From JBAXGE01 sp044344145 (lineage in GTDB: Bacteria > Planctomycetota > Phycisphaerae > WQYP01), in assembly GCA_044344145.1 (NCBI GenBank), contig JBIJDM010000003.1, positions 1 to 33,653 on the forward strand: 33,653 nt of DNA, given 5' to 3'. The notes under the pieces were generated by a model. It saw only the letters and a list, made by a program, of their open reading frames with translations, did no database searches and was not told where the DNA came from. The translations under genes and the position numbers were made by a program. This document shows positions 1 to 8,207 of this stretch, in pieces. The first letter of the stretch is position 1. Each line of letters starts with the position of its first letter.

Positions 1-856
1 ACTGGCCGCGCACCGAGAGAATGCCCGCCTGCAGTTGGAGGAAAAAGTGCAGTGCGGGATTGCCCAGCGTGACAATGGCACGGGGGCGGATAATTTCGAT
101 CTGACGGAACAGATAACCCAGTTGGGCCGCCGCCTCGGTGGCTTCGGGCGGACGGTCCACCATGCGGTGCATGACTTCGCTCCAGGCGGCGCAGCGAACC
201 TTCACCACGTTGGCGATGTACACCTGCTGCCGGGCATAGCCCATGGCTTTGATCATCTCGTCGAGTTTCTGCCCGCTCTTGCCCACGAAGGGCCGGCCCT
301 GAATATCTTCTTCCACGCCGGGGCCTTCGCCGATGAATATGATCGGGGCCTCGGGATCGCCTTCACCAAAGACGACGTTTTTAATTTCATTGTTAAGCAG
401 ACCCGCCAGATCAGTTTTAACCGTCTGTTCCAGTGCGGCCAGCTGCGCAATTTTCTCCGCCCGCGTCAACGGTGGCAGCGCGGCAATCTTGCCCGCAGGC
501 GGTGGCGGAAGTGCGATCGATTTTTTGGCCATATCATCCCTTCCTGAGTTATGCAGCCCGGCCATGATGGATACGCCGGGGGGCGGCGCAGGGGGTGGGG
601 CCGAGGTTGGTGTACGCGTGACGAGGGCAGGACGCGCTGCGGTTGGTGGCGGCGCTGCGGGCGTCGGTTTCGGGGGTACGGGCAATGGTCGTGCCGGGGT
701 TGCTATCGTTGGGGTGGCGGGAATCTGCCGAGGGGGCACGGCCTGCGGCACCGCCGCCGGGGCGACCTGCTTGGGCAGTACCAGCGGAACCTCGGCCACG
801 CCGAAGGCCTGGTCGGTCCGTAACCACTGGCGGATGATGCTGTAAGCGTCGCTCAT
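1..856 (-). CDS. Family-4-type uracil-DNA glycosylase, 3' end cut by window edge, Fe-S cysteines absent
   Basis: The reading frame runs off the left edge, so the C-terminus (including the second active-site motif, typically HPS) is not visible. The start at 856 is one choice; an ATG at 865 in the same frame is equally possible. Residues about 30-95 form a Pro/Ala/Thr-rich linker. The catalytic region then reads VFGEGDPEAPIIFIGEGPG, followed by EEDIQGRPFVGKSGQKLDEM, the family-4 motif (GEGPG at residues 176-180). Known role of the family: removal of uracil from DNA, starting base-excision repair. Oddity: family-4 enzymes normally bind a 4Fe-4S cluster through a CxxC upstream of VFGEG, the Cys of KCRPP, and a Cys about 16 residues later. 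Here the upstream segment (LAALEQTVKTDLAGLLNNEI) has no Cys, KCR is KVR (219-221), and the downstream position is in an Ala run near 244. A lone Cys222 remains. I am confident of the superfamily, less so of activity. Confidence 0.85.
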   Translation of the reverse strand, partial: MSDAYSIIRQWLRTDQAFGVAEVPLVLPKQVAPAAVPQAVPPRQIPATPTIATPARPLPVPPKPTPAAPPPTAARPALVTRTPTSAPPPAPPPGVSIMAGLHNSGRDDMAKKSIALPPPPAGKIAALPPLTRAEKIAQLAALEQTVKTDLAGLLNNEIKNVVFGEGDPEAPIIFIGEGPGVEEDIQGRPFVGKSGQKLDEMIKAMGYARQQVYIANVVKVRCAAWSEVMHRMVDRPPEATEAAAQLGYLFRQIEIIRPRAIVTLGNPALHFFLQLQAGILSVRGQ

Positions 857-947
857 AGGTCCCATTCTGGGGGTTGAAGGGGCAGGACGCAAGACCCGGG
901 GATCAAGATTTGTCCACAGGGGTCGGTGGGGTCAGATAACCACGCAA

Positions 948-1565
948 TCAGGCCAGCAGTCTGGCCCCCATCCACCAGCCCATATCCACACACACCACAG
1001 GCAGCCAGAAGGTGGCAAACAGAAGCCACAGGGCGACCGTCAGGCTGGGAAACAACCATAAAAGCGTGGGCCATTCATACCGCCCGACGGCCCCGATCAA
1101 GGCACTCACCAACAGCGCCCCCAACAGCGTCACCAAGGGCAGAAACCACACGCCCATGCGAAAATGGCGCCGGCCCAAATCCAGCCAAATTTGCAGGCCA
1201 ATAACCAATCCGCAGCATAATGCGCCCGCTAACGATACGACCAGAAGCGCAATGATGCTAAACAACAACAATAGTAGGCTGTTAAAAATGAAAATGAAGA
1301 CACAGGCGGCGAAATAGCTGCTGATGATGATATTTGGGTCGGCGTTCTTGATGACATCATAGAAACAGTATACGAATAAAGTAACTTCGGCGATGCAAGC
1401 TGTCAGTGCCACGAGGCCCAACGGAACCAACATCAGCCAAAAAATTGTGGATACTGCACCCAGTGCCTGTGCCGAGCCCACGCGCAGCCACGCGAGCAGT
1501 TGCGCCAGCCAACAGCGCCACCAGATGGGACGGCTGGGATAGGAAATTACCGGAGCATCGGTCAT
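948..1565 (-). CDS. Hypothetical multi-pass membrane protein
   Basis: 205 residues with no motif I recognise. Hydropathy suggests about four or five membrane segments: one around residues 38-70 (ALGAVSTIFWLMLVPLGLVA), a long stretch near 85-125 rich in Phe, Ile and Leu, one near 138-160 and one near 168-198. The N-terminus (MTDAPVISYPSRPIWWRCWL) is aromatic and basic. The ATG at 1565 is the only good start and has no clear Shine-Dalgarno. It lies between the UDG gene and an exported esterase, all on the minus strand, with gaps of about 90 and 43 bp, so it may be cotranscribed with the esterase. Function unknown. Confidence 0.6.
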   Translation of the reverse strand: MTDAPVISYPSRPIWWRCWLAQLLAWLRVGSAQALGAVSTIFWLMLVPLGLVALTACIAEVTLFVYCFYDVIKNADPNIIISSYFAACVFIFIFNSLLLLLFSIIALLVVSLAGALCCGLVIGLQIWLDLGRRHFRMGVWFLPLVTLLGALLVSALIGAVGRYEWPTLLWLFPSLTVALWLLFATFWLPVVCVDMGWWMGARLLA

Positions 1566-1608
1566 AGGGCTATTCTACCATCCACAGCCGTATGACTGTA
1601 GGGTCATC

Positions 1609-2643
1609 TCAGGGGGCTTTCGGCGCGGTGGCCGGGGCTGTGGTGGGGACGGCCGGGCCATAACTGCCCAAGACTCCATCATACGACCACTTGAAGGACT
1701 GTTTACCCCAGACCGCCAGCGCTTTGGCGGCGGCATCGAGATCGGCGGGTTTTTCCCGTTGATAACACAGCAACCAGGACATCATCAGCCCCAGTTCCTT
1801 ACTCCCCTGCTCCCAGGGCATCATGACGTTATGCGGCGCGCCGGGGACTTCGCGGTAGACGAACTTCTCCTCGCCAATTTTGTTGTATTTGTGTGGCTCT
1901 TTGAGTTCCAGCACATTCATACCGATCTTGGTCAGGTCTTTGACGGCCAGACGGCTACGTTCCACGGTGACGGCTTCATCTTTCTCGCCATGCAGGCAGT
2001 AAATGGCCAGATCTTTTAGACCCTCCGCCGGCGGCGCGGGAACCGCACGGTACCAGCCGGAAATCGGGCCGATGCCCGCCCAAATCTGATTCATGGTGGC
2101 GCCCTGCGCCCAAGCCCCGCCACCGCCCATTGAAACGCCAACCAGATAAATCCGCTGGGGATCAATGCGATACGTCGCAGCCACCTGCTTGATCAGCGCA
2201 ATCAGGTAAGCGCCGGATTCGGGGTAGTTCCAAGCCAGAAGTTTGTTTTCCAAGGCGTTGGGATACACACTGATTACCCCCTTGGCCGTCAGCCCACCGC
2301 GGAAAAACGAGACGATATCATCAGGGCCATTGCCCCCGGGACCACCGTGCAGGACGATCATCAGCGGATAGGCTTGCGTGGGCTGGTAATTCTTGGGCAC
2401 CGCGAGATGGAACCAGGCGCGGTCGTTTTTAACGCCGGCGAGGGGCACTTTGTTGATGGCACCGGTTTTCACATCCCGTGCAAACCCGCCCGCGGGTCCG
2501 GCGAAATAAGCTGGGATAGTCGTGGGTTGGGTGGCCGGAGCGGTGGTAGTCGGCTGGGTGGCGGGCGCAGTGGCCGGCTGGGCCAGCAAACCGGCACCGG
2601 CAAACAACAGACCCAATACAAAAGTCAGGGGCGAACGCAGCAT
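1609..2643 (-). CDS. Exported alpha/beta-hydrolase (esterase / depolymerase type)
   Basis: 344 residues. An N-terminal signal peptide (MLRSPLTFVLGLLFAGAGLL) is followed by a low-complexity Thr/Pro/Ala/Gln linker to about residue 43. The alpha/beta-hydrolase fold shows the oxyanion-type HGGPGGNG (99-106), the nucleophile elbow GVSMGG with Ser171, a probable catalytic Asp222 in LHGEKDEAV and His271 in GAPHNVMMPW. This layout matches the PHB-depolymerase/feruloyl-esterase-like carboxylesterases, which cleave ester bonds outside the cytoplasm; the substrate cannot be read from sequence. The C-terminus again carries a Thr/Ala/Pro tail (AVPTTAPATAPKAP). The start at 2643 has an upstream GAGGATGG that can serve as a ribosome site. 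It could also be a peptidase-like member of the superfamily, but the short lid and GVSMGG favour esterase. Confidence 0.8.
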   Translation of the reverse strand: MLRSPLTFVLGLLFAGAGLLAQPATAPATQPTTTAPATQPTTIPAYFAGPAGGFARDVKTGAINKVPLAGVKNDRAWFHLAVPKNYQPTQAYPLMIVLHGGPGGNGPDDIVSFFRGGLTAKGVISVYPNALENKLLAWNYPESGAYLIALIKQVAATYRIDPQRIYLVGVSMGGGGAWAQGATMNQIWAGIGPISGWYRAVPAPPAEGLKDLAIYCLHGEKDEAVTVERSRLAVKDLTKIGMNVLELKEPHKYNKIGEEKFVYREVPGAPHNVMMPWEQGSKELGLMMSWLLCYQREKPADLDAAAKALAVWGKQSFKWSYDGVLGSYGPAVPTTAPATAPKAP

Positions 2644-2722
2644 AGGGCACCATCCTCGTTAAGACAACATACGGTTACAGCCGATATGTTGCCGTCAACG
2701 GAAGGGCGTTTCCGTGTGCGGC

Positions 2723-2808
2723 TTAATAACTCATCTGTAGGCGATGACCATGGGCATACCGCACATGGCGATGATCAGCATAATCCAAAGCGTCTTATCG
2801 CTGCTGGC
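2723..2808 (-). pseudogene. Truncated, internally deleted copy of the cydB 3' end
   Basis: The plus-strand sequence 2723-2736 is identical to 3757-3770, the last codons and stop of cydB. Positions 2737-2808 match 3817-3888 at 69 of 72 bases. The 46 bp between these blocks in cydB (3771-3816) are missing, which shifts the frame. The preserved codons encode SSDKTLWIMLIIAMCGMPMV against SSEKTLWIMLIIAMCGMPMV in the intact gene. All three differences fall at third codon positions; two are silent and one is Asp/Glu. This pattern suggests the copy diverged while still coding, and was truncated later. Similarity stops at 2809. The rest of the gene-free stretch 2644-3022 holds only the leader of the next plus-strand gene as far as I can see. 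An open frame crossing the remnant (2731-3135, minus) overlaps that gene and is not called. Confidence 0.88.
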
Positions 2809-3022
2809 GGTATACTGTGTCCCGATTAACCGAGGAATCGTCCCTTGTCTGCGGATAGTCCGAACATGCGTCGCCAATTGACAAGAACTACTTTGATAAG
2901 CCCAGCACCAAGGCAATGGGCCGTTGCTATATCCCCGGCCCCCCAACCCCGCAGGGCCCGCGCCCTTCCGAGCCACACCGGCACCACCGCGCGGGATCAT
3001 TTTACCAATCATTGAGGCCACC

Positions 3023-3760
3023 ATGTCCCATCGTGATATTCCTGCGAACGCGCCCGTTTCCCTGCGCAGCCTGCTGTGGCCGGGCCTGCAGGCGATACGG
3101 CTGTATTGGCGTGCGATCGTGGTGTTGCAAGCCACCGCACTGGTGCTGGTGTTGGGCTATTTTCATGTGGCGTTGGTACGCGAGTTCTGTGAGTATTTGG
3201 CCCGATTGCGTCAGGACTGGGGCATGATTCAGCCCGTGGTGGGCACGATCATTGCCGGCGTGGTTCTGCCTGAACTGGCCAAACTTCTGCTGCCCCGCGC
3301 CCATCGGCAGACACTCACGCCGGGTGAGGTATTGATCACCGCCGTTTTCTTCGCCGGGGCCGGGGCCGGGGCCTTTGTAGATGCCCAATATCGCCTGCTA
3401 TCGGTGCTGCTCGGGGATGACACGGGCATGGGAACGGCCATCAGCAAAATGCTGATGGATCAGTTCCTCATGACCCCGCTGTATGGCGCGCCATATTGGA
3501 TTCTGGTCTATGCCTGGAAAGCCAATCACTTTCGGATTCTGCCGACCCTGCGGCCGCTAGGCCGACACTGGTATCTGACCAAAGTTCTCCCCCTGCTGAT
3601 TCCTGCCTGGGCCTACTGGATACCCATGACGCTGATGATCTTTTCCCTGCCCGCGGACCTGCAGCTTTCGCTGTTTGTCTTCGCCATGGCCGCATGGAGC
3701 CTGGTGATGGTTTTTATCGCCCAGACCGAAGCGAAGCAAGCCAGCCTACCGACAATTTAA
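3023..3760 (+). CDS. Membrane protein resembling the Mpv17/PMP22 family
   Basis: 245 residues from the ATG at 3023, chosen because GAGG lies 6 bases upstream and the frame upstream (from 2924) encodes only Pro-rich filler. About four hydrophobic segments are visible (around 34-52, 75-95, 105-125, 160-235). The Mpv17/PMP22 signature is recognisable in order: a Gly-rich segment with an aromatic helix (AGAGAGAFVDAQYRLLSVLL), KMLMDQFLMTP (142-152; compare K-x-x-x-DQ-x3-P), and a C-terminal block starting WAYWIPMTLMIFSLP and ending AWSLVMVFIA (compare W-x-x-WP ... F-x-x-VP ... W-x-x-x-LS). Eukaryotic members are inner-membrane proteins of mitochondria or peroxisomes, proposed as small channels. 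It sits convergent with cydB: its stop (3758-3760) overlaps the cydB stop (3757-3759). Family assignment is by eye; function here is unknown. Confidence 0.55.
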   Translation: MSHRDIPANAPVSLRSLLWPGLQAIRLYWRAIVVLQATALVLVLGYFHVALVREFCEYLARLRQDWGMIQPVVGTIIAGVVLPELAKLLLPRAHRQTLTPGEVLITAVFFAGAGAGAFVDAQYRLLSVLLGDDTGMGTAISKMLMDQFLMTPLYGAPYWILVYAWKANHFRILPTLRPLGRHWYLTKVLPLLIPAWAYWIPMTLMIFSLPADLQLSLFVFAMAAWSLVMVFIAQTEAKQASLPTI

Positions 3761-4782
3761 TAACTCATCTTGTCCAGTTTGACCTTGCCGCGGAAGACCC
3801 AGTAGATGCTGCCGGTGTAGGCGATGACCATGGGCATACCACACATGGCGATGATCAGCATGATCCAAAGCGTCTTTTCGCTGCTGGCAGCGTTCATAAT
3901 ATTCAGGTTCGTACCGGCTTCCAGCGTGGTACGGATCATATTGGGGAACAGGCCGATGGCCAGCAGGGTAAGCAGCGCCGCGATGGCGCAGCAACTGCTG
4001 ACGAACGCATTGAAATCGCGGCCATGGTAAATTTCGCGCGGGATGTTGGCGATGGCCAGCATATTGGCCAGTGCGATCAGCCCCAGCGCAGGATACTGTT
4101 TGAAGGGTTCGGCCATGTGGGGCAGATAGAGCAACGTGGCCATGGTCGTGATGACGTAGGTGATGACGAAGAAAATGATGGTGTTGTTGACCCAGCCGCG
4201 GACACGATCATGGAAAGCGCCTTCGGTCTTCATCACCAGATAGATGGCGCCATGCATCATGAACAGCGCGATGGTGGTGATGCCCACCAGCAGGGCATAG
4301 GGATGCAACAGGGTGAACAGATTACCGCTGAATTCCATATCTTTGTCCACCGGCAGGCCCCAGGCCAGATTCCCCACCGTCACCCCCAGCAGCAGCGTGG
4401 CCAGCAGACTGCCGACAAAGAACGCGATGTCCCACATGCTCCGCCAGGCGGGGGAGGGTTTTTTGCTGCGGAACTCGATCGAGACGGCCCGGAAAATCAG
4501 CGCCACCAGCAGCAACATCAAAGCGAGATAGCAACCCGAAAATAGCGTGGCATACACATGCGGAAACGCGGCAAACAGCGCCCCACCACCGGTCACCAGC
4601 CACACTTCGTTGCCATCCCAGACCGGACCGATGCTGTTGAGACTGATGCGGCGTTCGTCATCATCGCGGCCAAAGAGGTGCAACATACCCACGCCGAAAT
4701 CAAAGCCATCCAGCATGGCATAACCGGCGAACAACACCCCAACCAGCGCGAACCATGTGATATTCAGCCAATGATATTCCAT
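3757..4782 (-). CDS. cydB: Cytochrome bd ubiquinol oxidase subunit II
   Basis: 341 residues from the ATG at 4782, which has GAGGT 4 bases upstream; an upstream in-frame start at 4815 lacks such support. CydB features are clear: YAMLDGFDFGVGML near the N-terminus, GPVWDGNEVWLVTGGGALFA (about 53-72), several long hydrophobic helices, and the conserved end SSEKTLWIMLIIAMCGMPMV followed by IYWVFRGKVKLDKMSY. CydB pairs with CydA in the inner membrane to form the bd-type quinol oxidase, which reduces oxygen at high affinity without pumping protons; subunit II supports assembly and proton/oxygen access. It follows cydA by 62 bp and is presumably cotranscribed. A damaged second copy of its 3' end lies about 1 kb downstream, at 2723-2808. 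Confidence 0.96.
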   Translation of the reverse strand: MEYHWLNITWFALVGVLFAGYAMLDGFDFGVGMLHLFGRDDDERRISLNSIGPVWDGNEVWLVTGGGALFAAFPHVYATLFSGCYLALMLLLVALIFRAVSIEFRSKKPSPAWRSMWDIAFFVGSLLATLLLGVTVGNLAWGLPVDKDMEFSGNLFTLLHPYALLVGITTIALFMMHGAIYLVMKTEGAFHDRVRGWVNNTIIFFVITYVITTMATLLYLPHMAEPFKQYPALGLIALANMLAIANIPREIYHGRDFNAFVSSCCAIAALLTLLAIGLFPNMIRTTLEAGTNLNIMNAASSEKTLWIMLIIAMCGMPMVIAYTGSIYWVFRGKVKLDKMSY

Positions 4783-4844
4783 AGTAACCTCATATCCAAA
4801 ACAGTACTCAGCCAACCTGATACGGTCCTGACGACACGAAACCC

Positions 4845-6233
4845 TTAAACGCTGGCACGATCACCCTGTAATAAGGGAACTGCTTCACCCGAGCCGGGGG
4901 CGACCAGCGGTTCATCTTCGGGGCCATGCTTGATCTTCATATCCATCAGGAAGATAAACAGTGCAAAGAGCAGCAGATAAATCAGCGTGAACAGGATCAG
5001 CGAAATCATGATTTGATCACTCTTGACCACGCGCGAAACGCCCTGCTCGGTACGCATCAGACCATAGACAATCCACGGTTGCCGGCCAATCTCGGCGGCG
5101 AACCAACCCAGTTGGTTGGCGGTCTGGGGCAGGATCACGGCAAAGACCATAACCCACAACACCCCGCGGTTGGTCCAGAGTTTGTCCCGCCACCAGAGTA
5201 CCACGCCCAGTAGACTCAAGCCGATCAAGGTCATACCGATGGCCACCATGAGGTGGTAGGCCTGAAAGACAGGCTGCACCGGAGGCAGATCACCGGGCTT
5301 GAAGGCATCCAAGCCGGTTACCGGCGCGGTGGCATCACCCTTGACCAGCCAACTGAGCATGCCGGGAAGTTGCACCCCGTGCACCTGTTTGCCATCCATA
5401 TCCACCCAGCCGAACAGGTATAGACCCGCCGGGGCACTGGCAGAGAAATGCCCTTCGTAGGCGGCCAGTTTCGCGGGCTGGTTGTTGGCCACGCCAATAG
5501 CGCTCTTGTGGCCGCTGACCAACGTCAGCAGACCCGCGACCAGCGCCAGACTCAGACCCACTTTGAGCGATAGCTTGGCAAATTCCACATGCTGCTTTTT
5601 CAGCATGTACCAGGCCCCCACCGAGATGGTCAGCCAGGCCCCGCTCTGCCAGGCGCCCATCAGCACATGCCAGAGGCGCTCGACCGAACTGGGGTTGAAG
5701 ACCAGAGCCCAGAAATCGGTGATTTCCGCCCGCTGAAAACCGGTCACCGCATCGGTGACGATATGATATCCCGCCGGCGTTTGCATCCAGCTATTGGCCA
5801 CCACAATCCACACCGCGCTGAACATGGATCCGAGAAACACCATGAGCGTGGAAAAGAAATGCATCTTGGGACCCAGACGGTTCCATCCGAACAGCAACAG
5901 GGCCAGAAAACCACTTTCCAGGAAGAAGGCGAAAATGCCTTCGGCGGCCAGGGCCGAACCAAACACATCGCCGACATAACGCGAGTAGTGCGACCAGTTG
6001 GTGCCGAACTGGAACTCCATCACAATCCCGCTGGCTACACCGATGGAAAAGATCAGGGCAAAGATTTTGGTCCAGAATTGGGCGGCGGAGAGATACAGCT
6101 TGTTGCGGGTTTTGAGATAACGGGCCTCGAGGATCACCATAACCAGCCCCAAACCAATACTCAGGGGCGGGAAAATATAGTGAAACGCAATGGTCAACCC
6201 AAACTGAATCCGGGCCAGTAATACTGCATCCAT
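4845..6233 (-). CDS. cydA: Cytochrome bd ubiquinol oxidase subunit I, short Q-loop type
   Basis: 462 residues from the ATG at 6233, preceded by GGAGGT at 8-base spacing; an in-frame start at 6272 would only add a basic, non-conserved leader. The residues that bind haem and move protons are present: His18 (FHYIFPPLSIG), Glu98 and Glu106 (AAEGIFAFFLESG), His189 (WHVLMGAWQSGAW), Met329 (YHLMVAIG) and Glu381 (FAAEIGRQPW). The Q-loop includes KLAAYEGHF (Glu260), the quinol-binding side. At 462 residues it is about 60 shorter than E. coli CydA, matching the short Q-loop (CIO-like) class. It oxidises quinol and reduces oxygen in the inner membrane. No cydX-like small gene or cydDC transporter is visible nearby. 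Confidence 0.96.
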   Translation of the reverse strand: MDAVLLARIQFGLTIAFHYIFPPLSIGLGLVMVILEARYLKTRNKLYLSAAQFWTKIFALIFSIGVASGIVMEFQFGTNWSHYSRYVGDVFGSALAAEGIFAFFLESGFLALLLFGWNRLGPKMHFFSTLMVFLGSMFSAVWIVVANSWMQTPAGYHIVTDAVTGFQRAEITDFWALVFNPSSVERLWHVLMGAWQSGAWLTISVGAWYMLKKQHVEFAKLSLKVGLSLALVAGLLTLVSGHKSAIGVANNQPAKLAAYEGHFSASAPAGLYLFGWVDMDGKQVHGVQLPGMLSWLVKGDATAPVTGLDAFKPGDLPPVQPVFQAYHLMVAIGMTLIGLSLLGVVLWWRDKLWTNRGVLWVMVFAVILPQTANQLGWFAAEIGRQPWIVYGLMRTEQGVSRVVKSDQIMISLILFTLIYLLLFALFIFLMDMKIKHGPEDEPLVAPGSGEAVPLLQGDRASV

Positions 6234-6272
6234 AAACCGATACCTCCTGCAAGCCGAAAGTGTTGCGAACAT

Positions 6273-6299
6273 ATTATGCGAGGGGCGAAGGGAAGTAAA
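6273..6299 (-). promoter_or_regulatory. Possible sigma-70-like promoter of cydAB
   Basis: Reading the minus strand, TTTACT (6294-6299) and CATAAT (6273-6278) stand 15 bases apart, about 40 bases before the cydA start. Both hexamers match the consensus only partly and the spacer is short, so this is a tentative reading. Confidence 0.22.
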
Positions 6300-6370
6300 G
6301 GATAATCCGAACTATTAATGGGCTATTTAATATGGCCCCCAAACGGCAGAACCGTATGTGCTACCCCTAT

Positions 6371-6405
6371 AAAAAAAACTGCGGCAGGTGGTTAACCTGC
6401 CGCAG
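6371..6405 (-). terminator. Strong intrinsic terminator after the secretin gene
   Basis: Positions 6379-6389 and 6395-6405 form a perfect 11-bp inverted repeat (CTGCGGCAGGT / ACCTGCCGCAG) with a 5-base loop. On the minus strand the hairpin is followed directly by eight T residues (complement of the A run at 6371-6378). It lies about 32 bases past the secretin stop and isolates cydAB from that gene. Confidence 0.93.
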
Positions 6406-6437
6406 GGGGGAAACTTGATTATTAACTCAGGCCGAAA

Positions 6438-8207
6438 TCAGGGCTGGGTCGCCGGGGCCGGATCCGGTACTGGGGCCGGGGCCGGTGCGATGGCGGCATC
6501 GCCCGCGACGACATCGCGGACGAAGTTGTGGATGCTGGAGGTGGTGGCCTCGTTCATCCGTTTGCCGGTGAGTTCTTCACGCATCTGCAGCGCTTCGACG
6601 AACTTGGGATTGGCATTGACGGCCCAATCCGCAAACATGGCGGCCTTTTCGGTGTTGCCGGCTTCCTTGGCTTCCATGGCCTTGCTATACCACATCTGGG
6701 CGATGCGATCGCGACCCCAGGGCAGCATACCCGCGCGGTTGCCCAACTGCATGCGGCGGATATCTTCCTGAATCTTCTGGGTTTCGGCATAGAGCGCGCC
6801 GTCATCGTTGATGATGTGCGGTGTCATCAGCACAATCAGCTCCTGACGCTTGGTCTGATCGTTGTTCTTGCGGAATGGGATGCCCAGAATCGGTACATTG
6901 CCCAGGCCGGGAACCTGTGACTTGTCGCTGGAGGTGCGTTCGCGGAACAATCCGCCCAGAACCACGGTACGACCCGACTTGATAATCACGTTGGTGGTCA
7001 GTTCGGCGGTCACCTTGGAGGGCAGGGCCGGACCGGTACCACCCACCTGCGAGACACCGCCCGTGGAATCTTCGGGATGGATTTCCATGCGGATATAGTT
7101 GTCTTCGCTGATGAACGGGCGGAAGAGTAACCGGGTACCGGTCTTGACCGTTTCCACGTTCTGGACGGTGGTGGAATTGCTGACCGTGGTGGTCAGGTAA
7201 CCGTCTTCGTTACCCAGAAATACTTCGCCGCGCATCTTGTTGAGCACGAGGATTTTGGGATTGGCCAGAACATTGGTATCCACAGCGCTTTCCAACGCGC
7301 TCATGATCACGCTGACATCCGACCCCATATAACCGATGGTGAAACCTTTGGCGGGGGCGGCCACGGTGTTGAAAGAGTTGCCGGCCAGAGCCGTATTATT
7401 GAACGGCGGCGTGGGTGACTGGCCATTGAGCAGCGAGGCGATGGGCAGGTTGTTGCTGCCAATACCGGCATTGATGCTGATATCCATGCCAAACTTATTG
7501 CTGTCATCCAAGGTGGCGTTCAACAGGCTGGCTTCGACCAAAACCTGTTTGGGCCGGACGTCAATTTCGGCCAGCGCTTTCACAATGGCATCCACATTGT
7601 CGGAGAAATCAGAAACTACCAGCGTGTCCTCGTTGGACAGGGTGGACCCGCCCGTATCGGTCACCCCGGAAGGCAAACCGAGCGCGGCGATGGGGGTCAA
7701 AGCCACCAAGCCACGATCACTGAGCAAGGGTTTGATCAGGGTATTGGCATCGGCGGCATTGATATATTGGAGCTTGAAAACTTTATTGACCACCTTGCGG
7801 TTGCGCTTGTTCTGTTCGTCAATTTCCTTGAGCGTGTAGACGTAGACAAAGTTGCCCTTTTCCACATAGCCAAAACCGTTGGGTTCGAGCATGGCATTGA
7901 GCACTTCATCCATGGTGACGTTATACAACGTCAGATTCACGCTGCCGGTCACGGCCCGCGAGACCACGATGTTCTTCTTGGTGGCGGTGGCCACGACCTG
8001 CAGGGCGGTATTGATATCCAGCCCCGGCAGCGACAGGGATTCGATCCGCCCGCCTTCGGTGGTTTTGATGCTGGCTTTGCTCAAATCCGTGCTGCCCGCA
8101 GGCTGGGTGGCCGGGGTGGGGGATTCCTGCGCCCATACCGCGCCTACCGCCATGGAAAACAAGGCCATCGCCATCATCCGCGATACGATTCTGTTTACAC
8201 GCTTCAT
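6438..8207 (-). CDS. Secretin (type II secretion / type IV pilus family outer-membrane channel)
   Basis: 589 residues from the ATG at 8207, preceded by GAGGAGT. A signal peptide (to about residue 27, ending VGAVWA-QES) leads into a PATQP linker. Next comes an STN/N0-like domain (IESLSLPGLDINTALQVVAT ... VYVYT) and an N1-like domain (VFKLQYINAADANTLIKPLL ... SDFSDNVDAIVKALAEIDVR). The secretin barrel domain follows, with VLANPKILVLNKMRGEVFLG, TGTRLLFRPFISEDNYIRME, the hallmark SGRTVVLGGLF and VPGLGNVPILGIPFR, ending ELIVLMTPHII. Secretins form multimeric gated channels in the outer membrane. The last ~110 residues contain one TPR-like helix pair (YSKAMEAKEAGNTEKAAMFA) and a Pro/Ala tail ending PAPATQP. 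No ATPase, pseudopilin or other secretion gene is nearby, so its partners must be encoded elsewhere. Confidence 0.93.
   Translation of the reverse strand: MKRVNRIVSRMMAMALFSMAVGAVWAQESPTPATQPAGSTDLSKASIKTTEGGRIESLSLPGLDINTALQVVATATKKNIVVSRAVTGSVNLTLYNVTMDEVLNAMLEPNGFGYVEKGNFVYVYTLKEIDEQNKRNRKVVNKVFKLQYINAADANTLIKPLLSDRGLVALTPIAALGLPSGVTDTGGSTLSNEDTLVVSDFSDNVDAIVKALAEIDVRPKQVLVEASLLNATLDDSNKFGMDISINAGIGSNNLPIASLLNGQSPTPPFNNTALAGNSFNTVAAPAKGFTIGYMGSDVSVIMSALESAVDTNVLANPKILVLNKMRGEVFLGNEDGYLTTTVSNSTTVQNVETVKTGTRLLFRPFISEDNYIRMEIHPEDSTGGVSQVGGTGPALPSKVTAELTTNVIIKSGRTVVLGGLFRERTSSDKSQVPGLGNVPILGIPFRKNNDQTKRQELIVLMTPHIINDDGALYAETQKIQEDIRRMQLGNRAGMLPWGRDRIAQMWYSKAMEAKEAGNTEKAAMFADWAVNANPKFVEALQMREELTGKRMNEATTSSIHNFVRDVVAGDAAIAPAPAPVPDPAPATQP

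Noticed and set aside
551..827. Several short frames on both strands in the Pro/Ala-rich part of the UDG gene
   Set aside because: The UDG frame reads through without a stop from 865 to the window edge and explains this low-complexity DNA.
2731..3135. Minus-strand frame ending in a CydB-like segment
   Set aside because: Only its last ~26 codons match CydB; the rest is antisense to the Mpv17-like gene. It is treated as part of a pseudogene.
3496..4545. A 349-codon plus-strand frame antisense to cydB
   Set aside because: It overlaps both the Mpv17-like gene and cydB out of frame and has a His/Gln/Gly-rich shadow composition.
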